DNA of 64,000 bases from an uncultured Roseovarius sp. GTDB lineage: Bacteria > Pseudomonadota > Alphaproteobacteria > Rhodobacterales > Rhodobacteraceae. Position numbers and translations under genes: made by a program. The stretch spans positions 248,001-312,000 of the forward strand of contig CANMFU010000001.1 in NCBI GenBank assembly GCA_947497295.1. Reading direction: 5' to 3'. The notes beneath the pieces are model-generated. The model was not told where the DNA came from, made no database searches, and worked only from the letters and a program-made list of their open reading frames with translations. Shown here in pieces: positions 38,257 through 47,413 of this stretch (the stretch's first letter is position 1; each line of letters begins with the position of its first letter).

Positions 38257-39489
38257 CTATTCTGTCGAAGCGCGCGTTGCGGTCAATTGCCAGTCAATAT
38301 CGACGGTAAAGCCCACGGTTGCTTCATCCGTCATGCCCTGCCCAACGTTATAATCGCGGCGGTCGATGGTCAGTGATCCGGCGGCATCTGCTGTATCGCC
38401 CTCAATGCTCAGCGTGACAGGCATCTGCACCGGCACTTCCTGATCGCGGATGCGCAGCGTACCATCTGCAATCAGCCCGTCCTCGGCCTGCACCAGATCG
38501 GCGGTGAAGGTGGCGGTTGGCCATTCTTCGGCGGCAAAATAATCTGGCCCCATGGCCTGACTGGCGACATTGCCCAAGGTCAGCGATGTGATCGCGACCG
38601 TGACGGTGACGGCGCCATGCAATCCATCGGCGTCCGGTGTTTCGCTATAGGCGATGCTGGCAGTCCAGTCGTCAAAACTGCCGGTCACCTCGGCGCCGCT
38701 TTGCACGATTGCGATGTTCAGCGCGCCGTCCTGAACGGTCCAGTCGCTCTGCACCGCCGCCAGAGCCTCTCCGCGGGCTGCGCCGCCCTCAAGGCTTAGC
38801 CAGCCGGCCCAGACACCCACGCCCAATGCGCCGACCCAGATCACCAACGCGGCGAAAATCGGCAAGGCATGGCCGGGCTGCTGCGCAGTCGGTAGCGCAT
38901 CCATCCGGCCGGGCAGCATCCGGCGCAGTGTCGCATCGCCGTCGATAAAGTGATGCTTCAGCGCGCCCAGAATATGCAGCGTGACGGCGCCCGCCAGCAC
39001 CCATTGCAAGATGAAGTGCAACGCGGCGCTGATTTCGGCCACCTGCGCATCTTTCGGCACGAAAGGCAGCGTTTGCCCGAATGGCCACCAGATCGGCGCA
39101 TAGCCCGTCGTGGCCGCATGATACACCCAGCCGCTGAGCGGCACCGCGATGAGCGAACCATACAGCAGCCAATGCACGGTTTCGGCCAGCACCGCCTCGG
39201 GGCCGTTGTCGCCGTTTAGCAGGCCGGGCTTGGGCTGCGAGATGGCCCAGAGGATCCGCAGGATCGCAAGGAAAAATATCGTGACGCCAAGTGTTTTATG
39301 TACGGAAAACAGCAGCTTGGTCCATGCTATGGTGTCGTCGGTTACGCTGATGTCGGGCGCCTCGATCCAGCCTGCCAGCGTGCTGGCGACCCATCCCAAG
39401 GGAAACATCGACAGAATCACTAATGCGATGGTCCAGTGAAAGGTCTTGGTGACCCATCCATAACGCTCAATAGTATTACCGGCCTGCAT
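38257..39489 (-). CDS. Cytochrome b561-YceI fusion protein
   Basis: 410 residues. Residues about 10-190 are a b561-type membrane domain of four or five helices with haem-ligand histidines (KTFHWTIALVIL, SVHKTLGVTIFF, ALHFILQWVLAG, LHILGALKHH). A linker with one more helix (about 222-240) leads to a YceI barrel (about 250-408). The natural fusion couples a quinol or other electron donor at the membrane with an isoprenoid-binding barrel outside. The start at 39489 gives MQAGNTIERYGWVTK, the usual b561 N-terminus. Confidence 0.92.
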   Translation of the reverse strand: MQAGNTIERYGWVTKTFHWTIALVILSMFPLGWVASTLAGWIEAPDISVTDDTIAWTKLLFSVHKTLGVTIFFLAILRILWAISQPKPGLLNGDNGPEAVLAETVHWLLYGSLIAVPLSGWVYHAATTGYAPIWWPFGQTLPFVPKDAQVAEISAALHFILQWVLAGAVTLHILGALKHHFIDGDATLRRMLPGRMDALPTAQQPGHALPIFAALVIWVGALGVGVWAGWLSLEGGAARGEALAAVQSDWTVQDGALNIAIVQSGAEVTGSFDDWTASIAYSETPDADGLHGAVTVTVAITSLTLGNVASQAMGPDYFAAEEWPTATFTADLVQAEDGLIADGTLRIRDQEVPVQMPVTLSIEGDTADAAGSLTIDRRDYNVGQGMTDEATVGFTVDIDWQLTATRASTE

Positions 39490-39615
39490 TTTCTGTCCTT
39501 TTGCTTTGGGCTGCGCCAATTCTAGTGCATTGGCGCGCGGGAACAATCCCGCGCATTGCCTCGCGCCGCGCTGCACGTTATCTGAGGAAAACACAAGCCG
39601 AGGGAGAGAGCGGGC

Positions 39616-40560
39616 ATGACCAGAGCATTCATTTTTCCGGGACAGGGCGCCCAGACAATCGGCATGGGCAAGGCGCTGGCCGAGGCTTATCCGGCAGCGC
39701 GCGACGTGTTCGACGAGGTCGACGATGCGCTGGGCGAGCGTCTGTCAGCGCTGATCTGGGACGGCGCGCAGGAGCAACTGACGCTGACGCAGAACGCACA
39801 GCCAGCGCTGATGGCCACGTCTCTGGCCGCCTTGCGCGCGCTGGAGGCCGAAGGCGTGACGCTGGAGGCGGCCGCCTATGTCGCCGGTCATTCGCTGGGC
39901 GAATATTCGGCGCTGGCCGCCGCTGGCGCGCTCAGCGTGGCCGATACCGCGCGCCTTCTGCGCATCCGCGGCCGCGCCATGCAAGAGGCCGTGCCGGTCG
40001 GGCAGGGCGCGATGGCGGCGCTGCTGGGGCTGGATTTTGCCGCTGTGCAGGAAATCGCCGCCGAGGCCGCGGGCGGCGAGGTGTGCCAGGCTGCCAACGA
40101 TAATGATCCCGGTCAGGTGGTGGTCTCGGGCCACAAGGCGGCGGTCGAACGTGCGGTCGACCTGGCCAAGGCACGCGGCGCCAAGCGCGCGATGCTGCTG
40201 CCGGTCAGCGCGCCTTTCCACTGCGCCCTGATGCAACCGGCCGCCGAAGTCATGCGCGCCGCGCTGGAAGAAGTGCCGATGGACACCCCCGCCGTGCCGC
40301 TGGTCGCCAATGTGCGCGCCACCGCCATCACCGACCCCGAGGAGATTCGCGCGCTGCTGGTCGAGCAGGTCACCGGATCGGTGCGCTGGCGCGAAAGCGT
40401 GGAATTCATGGCCGCGCAGGGCGTAACTGAAACTTGGGAGATCGGCGCAGGCAAGGCGCTGTCTGGCATGGTGCGCCGCATCGCGCGTGATACGGTGGTG
40501 CGCAATATTGGCACGCCCGAGGACGTCACGGCGGCTGCCGAGGTATTGAACAACGGCTAA
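39616..40560 (+). CDS. fabD: Malonyl-CoA--ACP transacylase
   Basis: Loads malonate on acyl carrier protein. The 314 residues begin TRAFIFPGQGAQTIGMGK, hold the active-site serine in AGHSLGEYSAL, the conserved histidine in VSAPFHCALM, and EIGAGKALSGM near the end. Length is normal. A GGGAG site precedes the start. First gene of the fabD-fabG-acpP-fabF order. Confidence 0.98.
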   Translation: MTRAFIFPGQGAQTIGMGKALAEAYPAARDVFDEVDDALGERLSALIWDGAQEQLTLTQNAQPALMATSLAALRALEAEGVTLEAAAYVAGHSLGEYSALAAAGALSVADTARLLRIRGRAMQEAVPVGQGAMAALLGLDFAAVQEIAAEAAGGEVCQAANDNDPGQVVVSGHKAAVERAVDLAKARGAKRAMLLPVSAPFHCALMQPAAEVMRAALEEVPMDTPAVPLVANVRATAITDPEEIRALLVEQVTGSVRWRESVEFMAAQGVTETWEIGAGKALSGMVRRIARDTVVRNIGTPEDVTAAAEVLNNG

Positions 40561-40624
40561 GGCTGGATAGGGATTTTTCGCGAAAAATCTCGCGCGCCAC
40601 ATAGGACAGGAAAAGGAATTCTAG

Positions 40625-41362
40625 ATGTTTGATCTGACAGGCAAGACGGCGCTGGTAACCGGCGCATCGGGCGGTATCGGCGGGGCCATTGCCCGTGCGC
40701 TGCATGGCGCCGGCGCCATTGTGGGGCTGAGCGGCACAAGAACAGAACCGCTGGAGGCTCTGGCCAAGGAGCTTGGGATTGATGCGCATGTTTTGCCCTG
40801 CAACCTGTCGGACAAGGACGCGGTCGAGGCGCTGCCAAAACAGGCGATCGAGGCGATGGGCAGTCTCGATATCCTGGTCAACAACGCCGGAATCACCCGC
40901 GATCAGATCTTCATGCGCATGTCTGACGAAGAATGGCAGAGCGTTCTGGACGTCAACCTGACCTCGACCATGCGCCTGTGCCGGGGTGTCATGCGCCCGA
41001 TGATGAAGGCGCGCTGGGGGCGGATCATCAACATTTCGTCCATCGTCGGCGCTATCGGCAATCCGGGACAGGCCAATTATGCCGCGTCCAAGGCCGGGGT
41101 GATCGGCCTGACCAAATCCATCGCCTACGAGGTCGCCAGTCGCGGTATCACCGCCAACGCGGTGGCGCCCGGTTTCATCGCCACGCCGATGACAGACAAG
41201 CTGACAGACGACCAGAAGGCCAATATCAACAGCCAGATCCCCGCCGCCCGCATGGGCGAGGCCGATGAGATCGCCGCGGCAGTGCTGTATCTGGCCAGCA
41301 AAGAGGCCGGATATGTCACCGGTGCCACCCTTCACGTCAATGGCGGCATGGCGATGCTGTGA
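40625..41362 (+). CDS. fabG: 3-oxoacyl-ACP reductase
   Basis: NADPH-dependent ketoreductase of fatty acid elongation. The 245 residues show the short-chain dehydrogenase pattern: TGASGGIGGAIAR (nucleotide binding), NNAG, and the catalytic Ser-Tyr-Lys (ISSIVG, NYAASKAG). The C-terminus VTGATLHVNGGMAML is typical. Follows fabD by 64 bases. Confidence 0.98.
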   Translation: MFDLTGKTALVTGASGGIGGAIARALHGAGAIVGLSGTRTEPLEALAKELGIDAHVLPCNLSDKDAVEALPKQAIEAMGSLDILVNNAGITRDQIFMRMSDEEWQSVLDVNLTSTMRLCRGVMRPMMKARWGRIINISSIVGAIGNPGQANYAASKAGVIGLTKSIAYEVASRGITANAVAPGFIATPMTDKLTDDQKANINSQIPAARMGEADEIAAAVLYLASKEAGYVTGATLHVNGGMAML

Positions 41363-41651
41363 CGCGCGCGCGGCGTGATTGCGCCGGGACAGGCAGGATT
41401 TCACTTGCGCGCCTGCGGTTTGCCGCTCAATCATAGGGTGGGCACGGCGCCGGGAAAACATTTGCGTCGCCAGCGCCATATGCTATAGGCGGCGCATATT
41501 TACCGGGGGCGCGCAGCCTGTGCGCCACTGTGGACCTGCGCAGCGGGGCCTTGACACCACGCCCCTTGCGGGCACCATTCACGCCGCTACCCGCAAGGCG
41601 GGCGGGGGCACAATCGGGCCAGAGTGCCCAACGAGACATGAGGATTATGAC
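41363..41651 (+). other. acpP leader region
   Basis: 289 bases with no supported gene. A TTGCGT...TATAGG pair with 16-base spacing at 41462-41489 is a plausible promoter for acpP, which is commonly expressed more strongly than fabG. No other feature recognised. Confidence 0.35.
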
Positions 41652-41885
41652 ATGAGCGATATCGCAGACCGCGTGAAGAAGATCGTTGTTGAGCATCTTG
41701 GCGTCGAAGAGGACAAAGTCGTCGAAAACGCTTCGTTCATCGACGATCTGGGCGCGGACAGCCTCGACACTGTCGAACTGGTCATGGCCTTCGAAGAAGA
41801 ATTCGGTATCGAGATTCCCGATGATGCCGCCGAAAATATCCAGACCTTCGGCGATGCGGTCAAATTCATCAAGGAAGCTTCCTGA
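41652..41885 (+). CDS. acpP: Acyl carrier protein
   Basis: 77 residues; phosphopantetheine attaches to Ser37 in [15 protein letters not shown]. Strongly acidic, as expected. The start at 41652 follows GAGG. A terminator lies 40 bases after the stop, so acpP can be made as a separate abundant transcript. Confidence 0.98.
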   Translation: MSDIADRVKKIVVEHLGVEEDKVVENASFIDDLGADSLDTVELVMAFEEEFGIEIPDDAAENIQTFGDAVKFIKEAS

Positions 41886-41923
41886 GCTATTCTGGGCCGT
41901 TCGCGGCCATTGAGTGATATCAA

Positions 41924-41955
41924 AGGCTCTCGCCAGCGCGGCGAGGGTCTTTTTA
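41924..41955 (+). terminator. Rho-independent terminator after acpP
   Basis: About 11 base pairs including two G-U pairs (41925-41935 with 41941-41951, loop AGCGC), followed directly by TTTTT. Confidence 0.85.
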
Positions 41956-42166
41956 CGTTCCGGGGTCGCGCCATCAGCGGCGCTGGCGCCCCGGATCTGA
42001 CGCGCGAAAAATACCTGATTGAAGGCGCAGCGGACGCTTTAAGACGTCGACAGGGCGCGAATGGCACTGCAATTGCCGATTTAAGAACACCCTGCCGGGC
42101 GGCATCCGTGCGAAGGTAGGCGCGCCGTGGCAGCGTGCCGGGGCGCGAAAATTGGGGGCAGCCGCC

Positions 42167-42910
42167 ATGATCCTTTATCCCACACTCGAACTTCTGGACG
42201 GTAAATGCGTGTCGCTCACGCGAGGTCGACTGGAAGATCCGGTCCTGTGGCACGTCGATCCTGTCAAGACGGCCTGCGGCTTTGCCGAGGCCGGTGCGCA
42301 GTGGATGCACCTGACAGACCTGAACGGCTTGCGCGGCGACGGAAACAACAACGCTTTGGTGGAAGAGATCATTCGCACCGCGCGCATTCCCGTGCAACTG
42401 GGCGGCGGCTTTCGCACCCAGGCCCAGGTAGAGGGCTGGATCGACCGAGGCGCGGGACGGATCGTTATCGGCACGATGGCAGCGCGCGATCCTGAATTCC
42501 TGCACGCGCTGGCCAAGTTCCATCCCGATCAGATCGTGCTGGCGGTCGACGTCTATGAGGGCGCGGTGATGACGGATGGCTGGCGCTCACGCTCCAGCTT
42601 CACCCCGGCGGAGTTCATTGCCGCCTTCGAGGCCGATCCGCTGGCCGGGATCATCGTGACGGATGTCGACGCGGATATCGGGCAGGGCGATGCCAGCCTT
42701 GGGACGATCACCGCGCTCGCCGCCGCGACCCGCCATCCGGTCATTGCGCGGGGCACGGTCGCGTCCGTCGACGATATCGCGCGGCTGAAATACGTCCCCA
42801 ACGTCGCAGGAACGCTGATCGGCCGCGCGCTGATGGCGCGTGACGTCGATCTGGCCGAGGCACTGGCAATCGCCGCCGCCCCGGCCGAGCCTGTCGCGCA
42901 GTTCAAGTAA
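42167..42910 (+). CDS. HisA/HisF-related TIM-barrel protein, HisA paralogue
   Basis: 247 residues closely patterned on the histidine enzyme HisA (isomerisation of ProFAR). The first strand reads YPTLELLDGKCVSL, where HisA has IPAIDLKDG; the catalytic Asp after the first strand is Glu here. The second catalytic Asp region (VLAVDVYEGAVMTDGW) and the phosphate-binding QLGGGFR and GRALM-type segments are kept. It lies between acpP and fabF rather than in a his operon. It could be a diverged isomerase or a paralogue with a new substrate. Start ATG 42167 preferred over TTG 42152. Confidence 0.82.
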   Translation: MILYPTLELLDGKCVSLTRGRLEDPVLWHVDPVKTACGFAEAGAQWMHLTDLNGLRGDGNNNALVEEIIRTARIPVQLGGGFRTQAQVEGWIDRGAGRIVIGTMAARDPEFLHALAKFHPDQIVLAVDVYEGAVMTDGWRSRSSFTPAEFIAAFEADPLAGIIVTDVDADIGQGDASLGTITALAAATRHPVIARGTVASVDDIARLKYVPNVAGTLIGRALMARDVDLAEALAIAAAPAEPVAQFK

Positions 42911-42937
42911 TCCCTCTCCGATGCGCGATGCGCAGCG

Positions 42938-42974
42938 CGGTCTTGCCCCCCGGCCCCAAGGCGGGGTAAGACCG
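42938..42974 (+). other. Long hairpin before fabF
   Basis: Twelve base pairs (42938-42949 with 42963-42974) with one G-T pair, ending 30 bases before the fabF start. No T run follows, so a terminator is doubtful; it might set fabF mRNA levels. Confidence 0.45.
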
Positions 42975-43003
42975 GAAACGGAACAAAGGGAAGGGACTGC
43001 CAT

Positions 43004-44263
43004 ATGCGGCGTGTCGTTGTAACGGGCCTGGGATTGGTCACACCGCTGGCATCCGGCGTCGAAGAAAGCTGGAGCCGCCTTTTGGCCGGCCAATCGGGCG
43101 CAGGTCCGATCACGCGGTTCGATCCTGCCAATGTGCTGACCAAATACGCCTGCGAAGTGCCGGATGGCGATGGCACGAACGGCACCTTCAACGCCGACCA
43201 CTATATGGAGCCCAAAGAGCGCCGCAAAGTTGATGATTTCATCCTTTACGGCGTTGCCGCTGCGCAGCAGGCGGTCGAAGATAGCGGCTGGATGCCCACC
43301 GATGACGAGGGGCGCGAGCGCACCGGCGTCATGATCGGCTCAGGGATAGGTGGCTTGCGCTCTATTGAGGAAACAACGCTGATCATCCGCGACAAGGGCG
43401 TGCGCCGCGTGTCGCCGTTCTTTATTCCCGGGGCGCTGATCAACCTGATCAGCGGGCAGGTCGGCATCCGCTACGGCTTCAAGGGGCCGAATCATTCCGT
43501 TGTCACAGCGTGCTCGACCGGCGCGCATGCCATCGGCGATGCGGCGCGGCTGATCATGTTTGGCGACGCGGATGTGATGGTCGCGGGCGGCGCCGAGGCC
43601 GCGATTTGCGAGATCGGCATTGCCGGTTTCAACGCCTGCAAGGCGCTCAGCACCAAACGCGCGCATGATCCGCAAGGGGCCAGCCGTCCCTACGACATCG
43701 ACCGCGACGGGTTTGTCATGGGCGAGGGCGCCGGCATCGTCGTGCTGGAGGAATATGAACACGCCAAGGCGCGCGGCGCCAAGATTTATGCCGAGGTGCT
43801 GGGGTATGGCCTGTCCGGCGACGCCTATCACATCACCGCCCCGGCCGAAGATGGCGACGGCGGCTATCGCGCGATGAAAATGGCTCTGAAACATGCCGGC
43901 GTAGAGCCTGGCGATGTCGATTACATCAATGCGCATGGCACATCGACCATGGCCGACACCATCGAATTGAAAGCGGTCGAGCGGTTGCTGGGCGATGCGG
44001 CCGACACGGTAACGATGAGTTCGACCAAATCGGCGACCGGGCATCTCTTGGGCGCGGCGGGCGCGATCGAGGGGATCTTTGCCATTCTGGCGATCCGCGA
44101 TCAGGTCGTTCCGCCGACGATCAATCTGGACAACCCGGCGATAGGGACCCCGCTGGATCTGGCGCCGAACGAAAAAGTCGAGCGCAGCGTCAAGGTGGCG
44201 ATGTCCAACAGCTTTGGGTTTGGTGGCACGAACGCCAGTATCTGTTTCGGCGCAGTGCGGTGA
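43004..44263 (+). CDS. fabF: 3-oxoacyl-ACP synthase II
   Basis: Condensing enzyme of fatty acid elongation. The 419 residues have the active-site Cys170 in VTACSTGAHA, the two histidines in NAHGTSTMADT and KSATGHLLGAAG, and the C-terminal SNSFGFGGTNAS. An AAGGGAAG site precedes the start. The stop codon TGA includes the A of the mltG start. Confidence 0.98.
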   Translation: MRRVVVTGLGLVTPLASGVEESWSRLLAGQSGAGPITRFDPANVLTKYACEVPDGDGTNGTFNADHYMEPKERRKVDDFILYGVAAAQQAVEDSGWMPTDDEGRERTGVMIGSGIGGLRSIEETTLIIRDKGVRRVSPFFIPGALINLISGQVGIRYGFKGPNHSVVTACSTGAHAIGDAARLIMFGDADVMVAGGAEAAICEIGIAGFNACKALSTKRAHDPQGASRPYDIDRDGFVMGEGAGIVVLEEYEHAKARGAKIYAEVLGYGLSGDAYHITAPAEDGDGGYRAMKMALKHAGVEPGDVDYINAHGTSTMADTIELKAVERLLGDAADTVTMSSTKSATGHLLGAAGAIEGIFAILAIRDQVVPPTINLDNPAIGTPLDLAPNEKVERSVKVAMSNSFGFGGTNASICFGAVR

Positions 44264-45432
44264 TGTGGCGTAACATCGCTTCCAGCGCGATCAGTTTTCT
44301 GGTCGTGGTCGTCTTTCTTGTCGGTGGGATCATCCTGTGGGGGCAGAATACCTATAAGGCCGAGGGGCCGAACGCCGCGCCAATTTGCCTGCGCGTCGAC
44401 CGCGGCGCGACTATGCGCGGCGTGTCGGGCCAACTGGCCGAACAGGGCGCGATCACCAACCCCATGATCTTTCGCATGGGGGCTGATTACGCGGGCAAGG
44501 CGGGCGATCTGAAGGCCGGCAGCTGGCTGATTCCCGAAGGCGCCACCATGGGCGAAATTACAAATCTGATCACGCGCGGCGGGGCCAGCACTTGCGGCAC
44601 CGAAGTCGTCTATCGCATCGGCGTGACCAGCAGCGAAGTGCAGGTGCGCGAGCTGGATATCGAGGCCGGCCGCTATGTCGAAAGGGCCGCGTTCAATCCA
44701 GTGGACGAGGCGTCACCGGACGTCTTTACCGAGGTGCGGGCGCAGGCTGACACACGCTACCGTGTTGCTATTGCCGAGGGCACCACCAGCTGGCAGATCG
44801 TTGATGCGCTGAAATCCATCGACGTGCTGGAGGGCGACGTGGCCGAGTTGCCCGCCGAAGGCACGCTGGCGCCCGACAGCTATGAGGTGCGCAAGGGCGA
44901 CACCCGCGCCAGCGTGATCGAGCGGATGCAAACCGCGCAGGAGGTTCTGGTGGCCGCTGCATGGGCCAGCCGCGCCGATGGCCTGCCGCTGAAGGATGCG
45001 CAGGAAATGCTGGTTCTGGCGTCAATCATCGAAAAGGAAACCGGCGTGGCGGCCGAGCGGCGTCAGGTGGCCTCGGTTTTTGTCAATCGGTTGAACCGGG
45101 GGATGCGCTTGCAAACTGACCCCACGGTGATCTACGGCGTGACCGAGGGCAAGGGCGTGCTGGGCCGCGGCCTGCGCGCCAGCGAATTGCGCAAGGCAAC
45201 CGCGTGGAACACCTATGTCATCGAAGGTCTGCCGCCCACGCCCATCGCCAATCCGGGCAAAGCCAGCATCGAGGCGGCGGTGGACCCGGCGCAGACCGAT
45301 TTCGTCTTTTTTGTTGCGGATGGGTCGGGCGGGCATGCCTTTGCCGAAACGCTGGACCAGCATAACGCAAACGTCGCCAAATGGCGCCGGATCGAGGCCG
45401 AGAGCGCGCAGGAGCCTGCGCCCGCGCAGTGA
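44263..45432 (+). CDS. mltG: Endolytic transglycosylase MltG
   Basis: Membrane-anchored enzyme that cleaves nascent peptidoglycan glycan strands. The 389 residues have one N-terminal membrane helix (about 11-30), a LysM-like region, and the YceG core with the catalytic glutamate in LASIIEKETGVAAERRQVAS and the RLQTDPTVIYG motif. Coupled to fabF by a one-base overlap. This fab-mltG neighbourhood is common in alphaproteobacteria. Confidence 0.96.
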   Translation: MWRNIASSAISFLVVVVFLVGGIILWGQNTYKAEGPNAAPICLRVDRGATMRGVSGQLAEQGAITNPMIFRMGADYAGKAGDLKAGSWLIPEGATMGEITNLITRGGASTCGTEVVYRIGVTSSEVQVRELDIEAGRYVERAAFNPVDEASPDVFTEVRAQADTRYRVAIAEGTTSWQIVDALKSIDVLEGDVAELPAEGTLAPDSYEVRKGDTRASVIERMQTAQEVLVAAAWASRADGLPLKDAQEMLVLASIIEKETGVAAERRQVASVFVNRLNRGMRLQTDPTVIYGVTEGKGVLGRGLRASELRKATAWNTYVIEGLPPTPIANPGKASIEAAVDPAQTDFVFFVADGSGGHAFAETLDQHNANVAKWRRIEAESAQEPAPAQ

Positions 45433-45523
45433 TTGCCGCGCCCCCGCGACGAATGGGTGCTTGACCCTTTGGCCGTGCAGGGCCAGAACGCGGGCTAGCT
45501 GACCCTCACCACAGGAGTGCGCA

Positions 45524-47317
45524 ATGGCACGTAACGCCGCAGCAACCGCAGAAATGCGGGATCGCGATCCCTCCAAGCGCATCAGCGCGCTGACCGCGTT
45601 GGTCCCGTTCCTCATGCCCTACAAGGGGTTGATGGCCGCTGCCGCTGCTGCGCTGTTTCTGACCGCAGCAGTGTCGCTGGCGCTGCCGCTGGCCGTGCGC
45701 CGGGTCATCGACAATTTCGGCGCCGAGGATGGCGCGATCCTGGATCGCTATTTCATGGGCGCGCTGGTCATCACCGCGCTCCTGGCCGTCGGCACAGGCC
45801 TGCGCTATGCGCTGGTTACAAAGCTGGGCGAACGGGTGGTCGCCGATATCCGCCGCGCCGTGTTTGACCGCGTTATCGGCATGTCGCCCGTATTTTTCGA
45901 AAAGATCATGACCGGCGAAGTGCTGAGCCGGATCACCACCGACACCACCCTGATCCTGAGCGTCATCGGCTCTTCTATCTCCATCGCGCTGCGCAATCTG
46001 CTGATCCTGCTTGGCGGTCTGGTTCTGATGCTGGCTACCTCGCCCAAGCTGACCGGTCTTGTGCTGCTGATCGTGCCATTGATTATCGTGCCGATCATGA
46101 CGCTGGGGCGCAAACTACGCAAGCTGAGCCGCGACAATCAGGACTGGATCGCGCAGAGTTCCGGCAAGGCGTCCGAGGCACTGCTGAGCGTTCAGGCGGT
46201 TCAGGCGTTTACCCATGAGACAGCCACGCGGGCCGATTTCGGCGCCGCCACCGAGCGCAGCTACGAATCCGCGCGCCAGCGTATCCGCGTGCGCGCGGCA
46301 ATGACGGTGATCGTGATTTTCCTGGTGTTCACCGGGGTCGTTTGCGTGCTGTGGATCGGCGCGCGTGATGTGCGCGGCGGCGGCATGAGCGCGGGCGCGC
46401 TGGTCCAGTTCGTGATCTATTCAATCATGGTCGCAGGCGCGGTTGGCGCCCTGTCAGAAATCTGGGGCGAATTGCAGCGCGCCGCCGGCGCGACCGAGCG
46501 TCTGGTCGAATTGCTGGGCGCCAGCGATCCGGTCGAGGACCCGGCAGACCCGCTGCCTTTGCCTGACACCGTGACCGGCGAACTTCAGTTCGAGAATGTC
46601 GATTTCGTCTATCCGGCGCGGCCAGATGTGCCGGCGTTGCATGGCTTTGATCTGCATATCCGCGCGGGCGAGACTATCGCGCTGGTCGGCCCTTCCGGCG
46701 CGGGCAAGACGACCGTGATCCAGATGCTACAACGCTTCTACGACCCCGTCGGGGGCCGCATCCTGCTGGATGGCACGGCCCTGTCGGACATGCGCCGCGA
46801 CAATTTTCGCCGCGTAATGGCTCTGGTGCCGCAAGATCCGGTGATCTTTGCTACATCGGCGCGCGAAAACATCCGCTTTGGAAGGTTGGACGCCACCGAC
46901 GCCGAAGTCGAGGCTGCGGCGCGCACGGCGGCGGCGCATGACTTCATCATGGCGCTGCCCGAAGGCTACTCCAGCGAGGTGGGCGAGCGCGGTGTCATGC
47001 TGTCGGGCGGGCAAAAGCAACGTATTGCCATCGCCCGCGCCATCCTGCGCGACGCGCCGGTCCTGCTGCTGGACGAGGCCACCAGCGCGCTGGACGCCGA
47101 GAGCGAGCGCGCGGTGCAGATCGCCGTCGATAAACTGGCCGAGGGGCGCACGACGATCATCGTCGCGCACCGTCTGGCGACTGTAAAGAAGGCCGACCGC
47201 ATCATCGTGATGGAGGCGGGTCGCATCGTCGCGATTGGCACGCACGAGTCGCTGGTGGCCGAAGGTGGCCTCTACGCACGGCTGGCCAAGTTGCAGTTTA
47301 CGGCGGAGGCCGCCTGA
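45524..47317 (+). CDS. ABC exporter, membrane-ATPase fusion (MsbA-like)
   Basis: 597 residues. Six membrane helices in the first half (about 25-320), then the ATPase domain with Walker A GPSGAGKTT, signature LSGGQKQRIAIARAIL and Walker B LLLDEATSALDAES. A homodimeric exporter is expected. The arrangement fits lipid A or drug exporters (MsbA/BmrA), but the substrate is unknown. GGAG precedes the start. Confidence 0.93.
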   Translation: MARNAAATAEMRDRDPSKRISALTALVPFLMPYKGLMAAAAAALFLTAAVSLALPLAVRRVIDNFGAEDGAILDRYFMGALVITALLAVGTGLRYALVTKLGERVVADIRRAVFDRVIGMSPVFFEKIMTGEVLSRITTDTTLILSVIGSSISIALRNLLILLGGLVLMLATSPKLTGLVLLIVPLIIVPIMTLGRKLRKLSRDNQDWIAQSSGKASEALLSVQAVQAFTHETATRADFGAATERSYESARQRIRVRAAMTVIVIFLVFTGVVCVLWIGARDVRGGGMSAGALVQFVIYSIMVAGAVGALSEIWGELQRAAGATERLVELLGASDPVEDPADPLPLPDTVTGELQFENVDFVYPARPDVPALHGFDLHIRAGETIALVGPSGAGKTTVIQMLQRFYDPVGGRILLDGTALSDMRRDNFRRVMALVPQDPVIFATSARENIRFGRLDATDAEVEAAARTAAAHDFIMALPEGYSSEVGERGVMLSGGQKQRIAIARAILRDAPVLLLDEATSALDAESERAVQIAVDKLAEGRTTIIVAHRLATVKKADRIIVMEAGRIVAIGTHESLVAEGGLYARLAKLQFTAEAA

Positions 47318-47413
47318 CGGCTGCCTGCCTCTCCGCAGGAGTATTTACCGGGAAGATAAAAGCCGGTGGCCGGAGGGCTGGACGACGGCGCGCGCGGTGA
47401 TAAAGTGGCGGAC

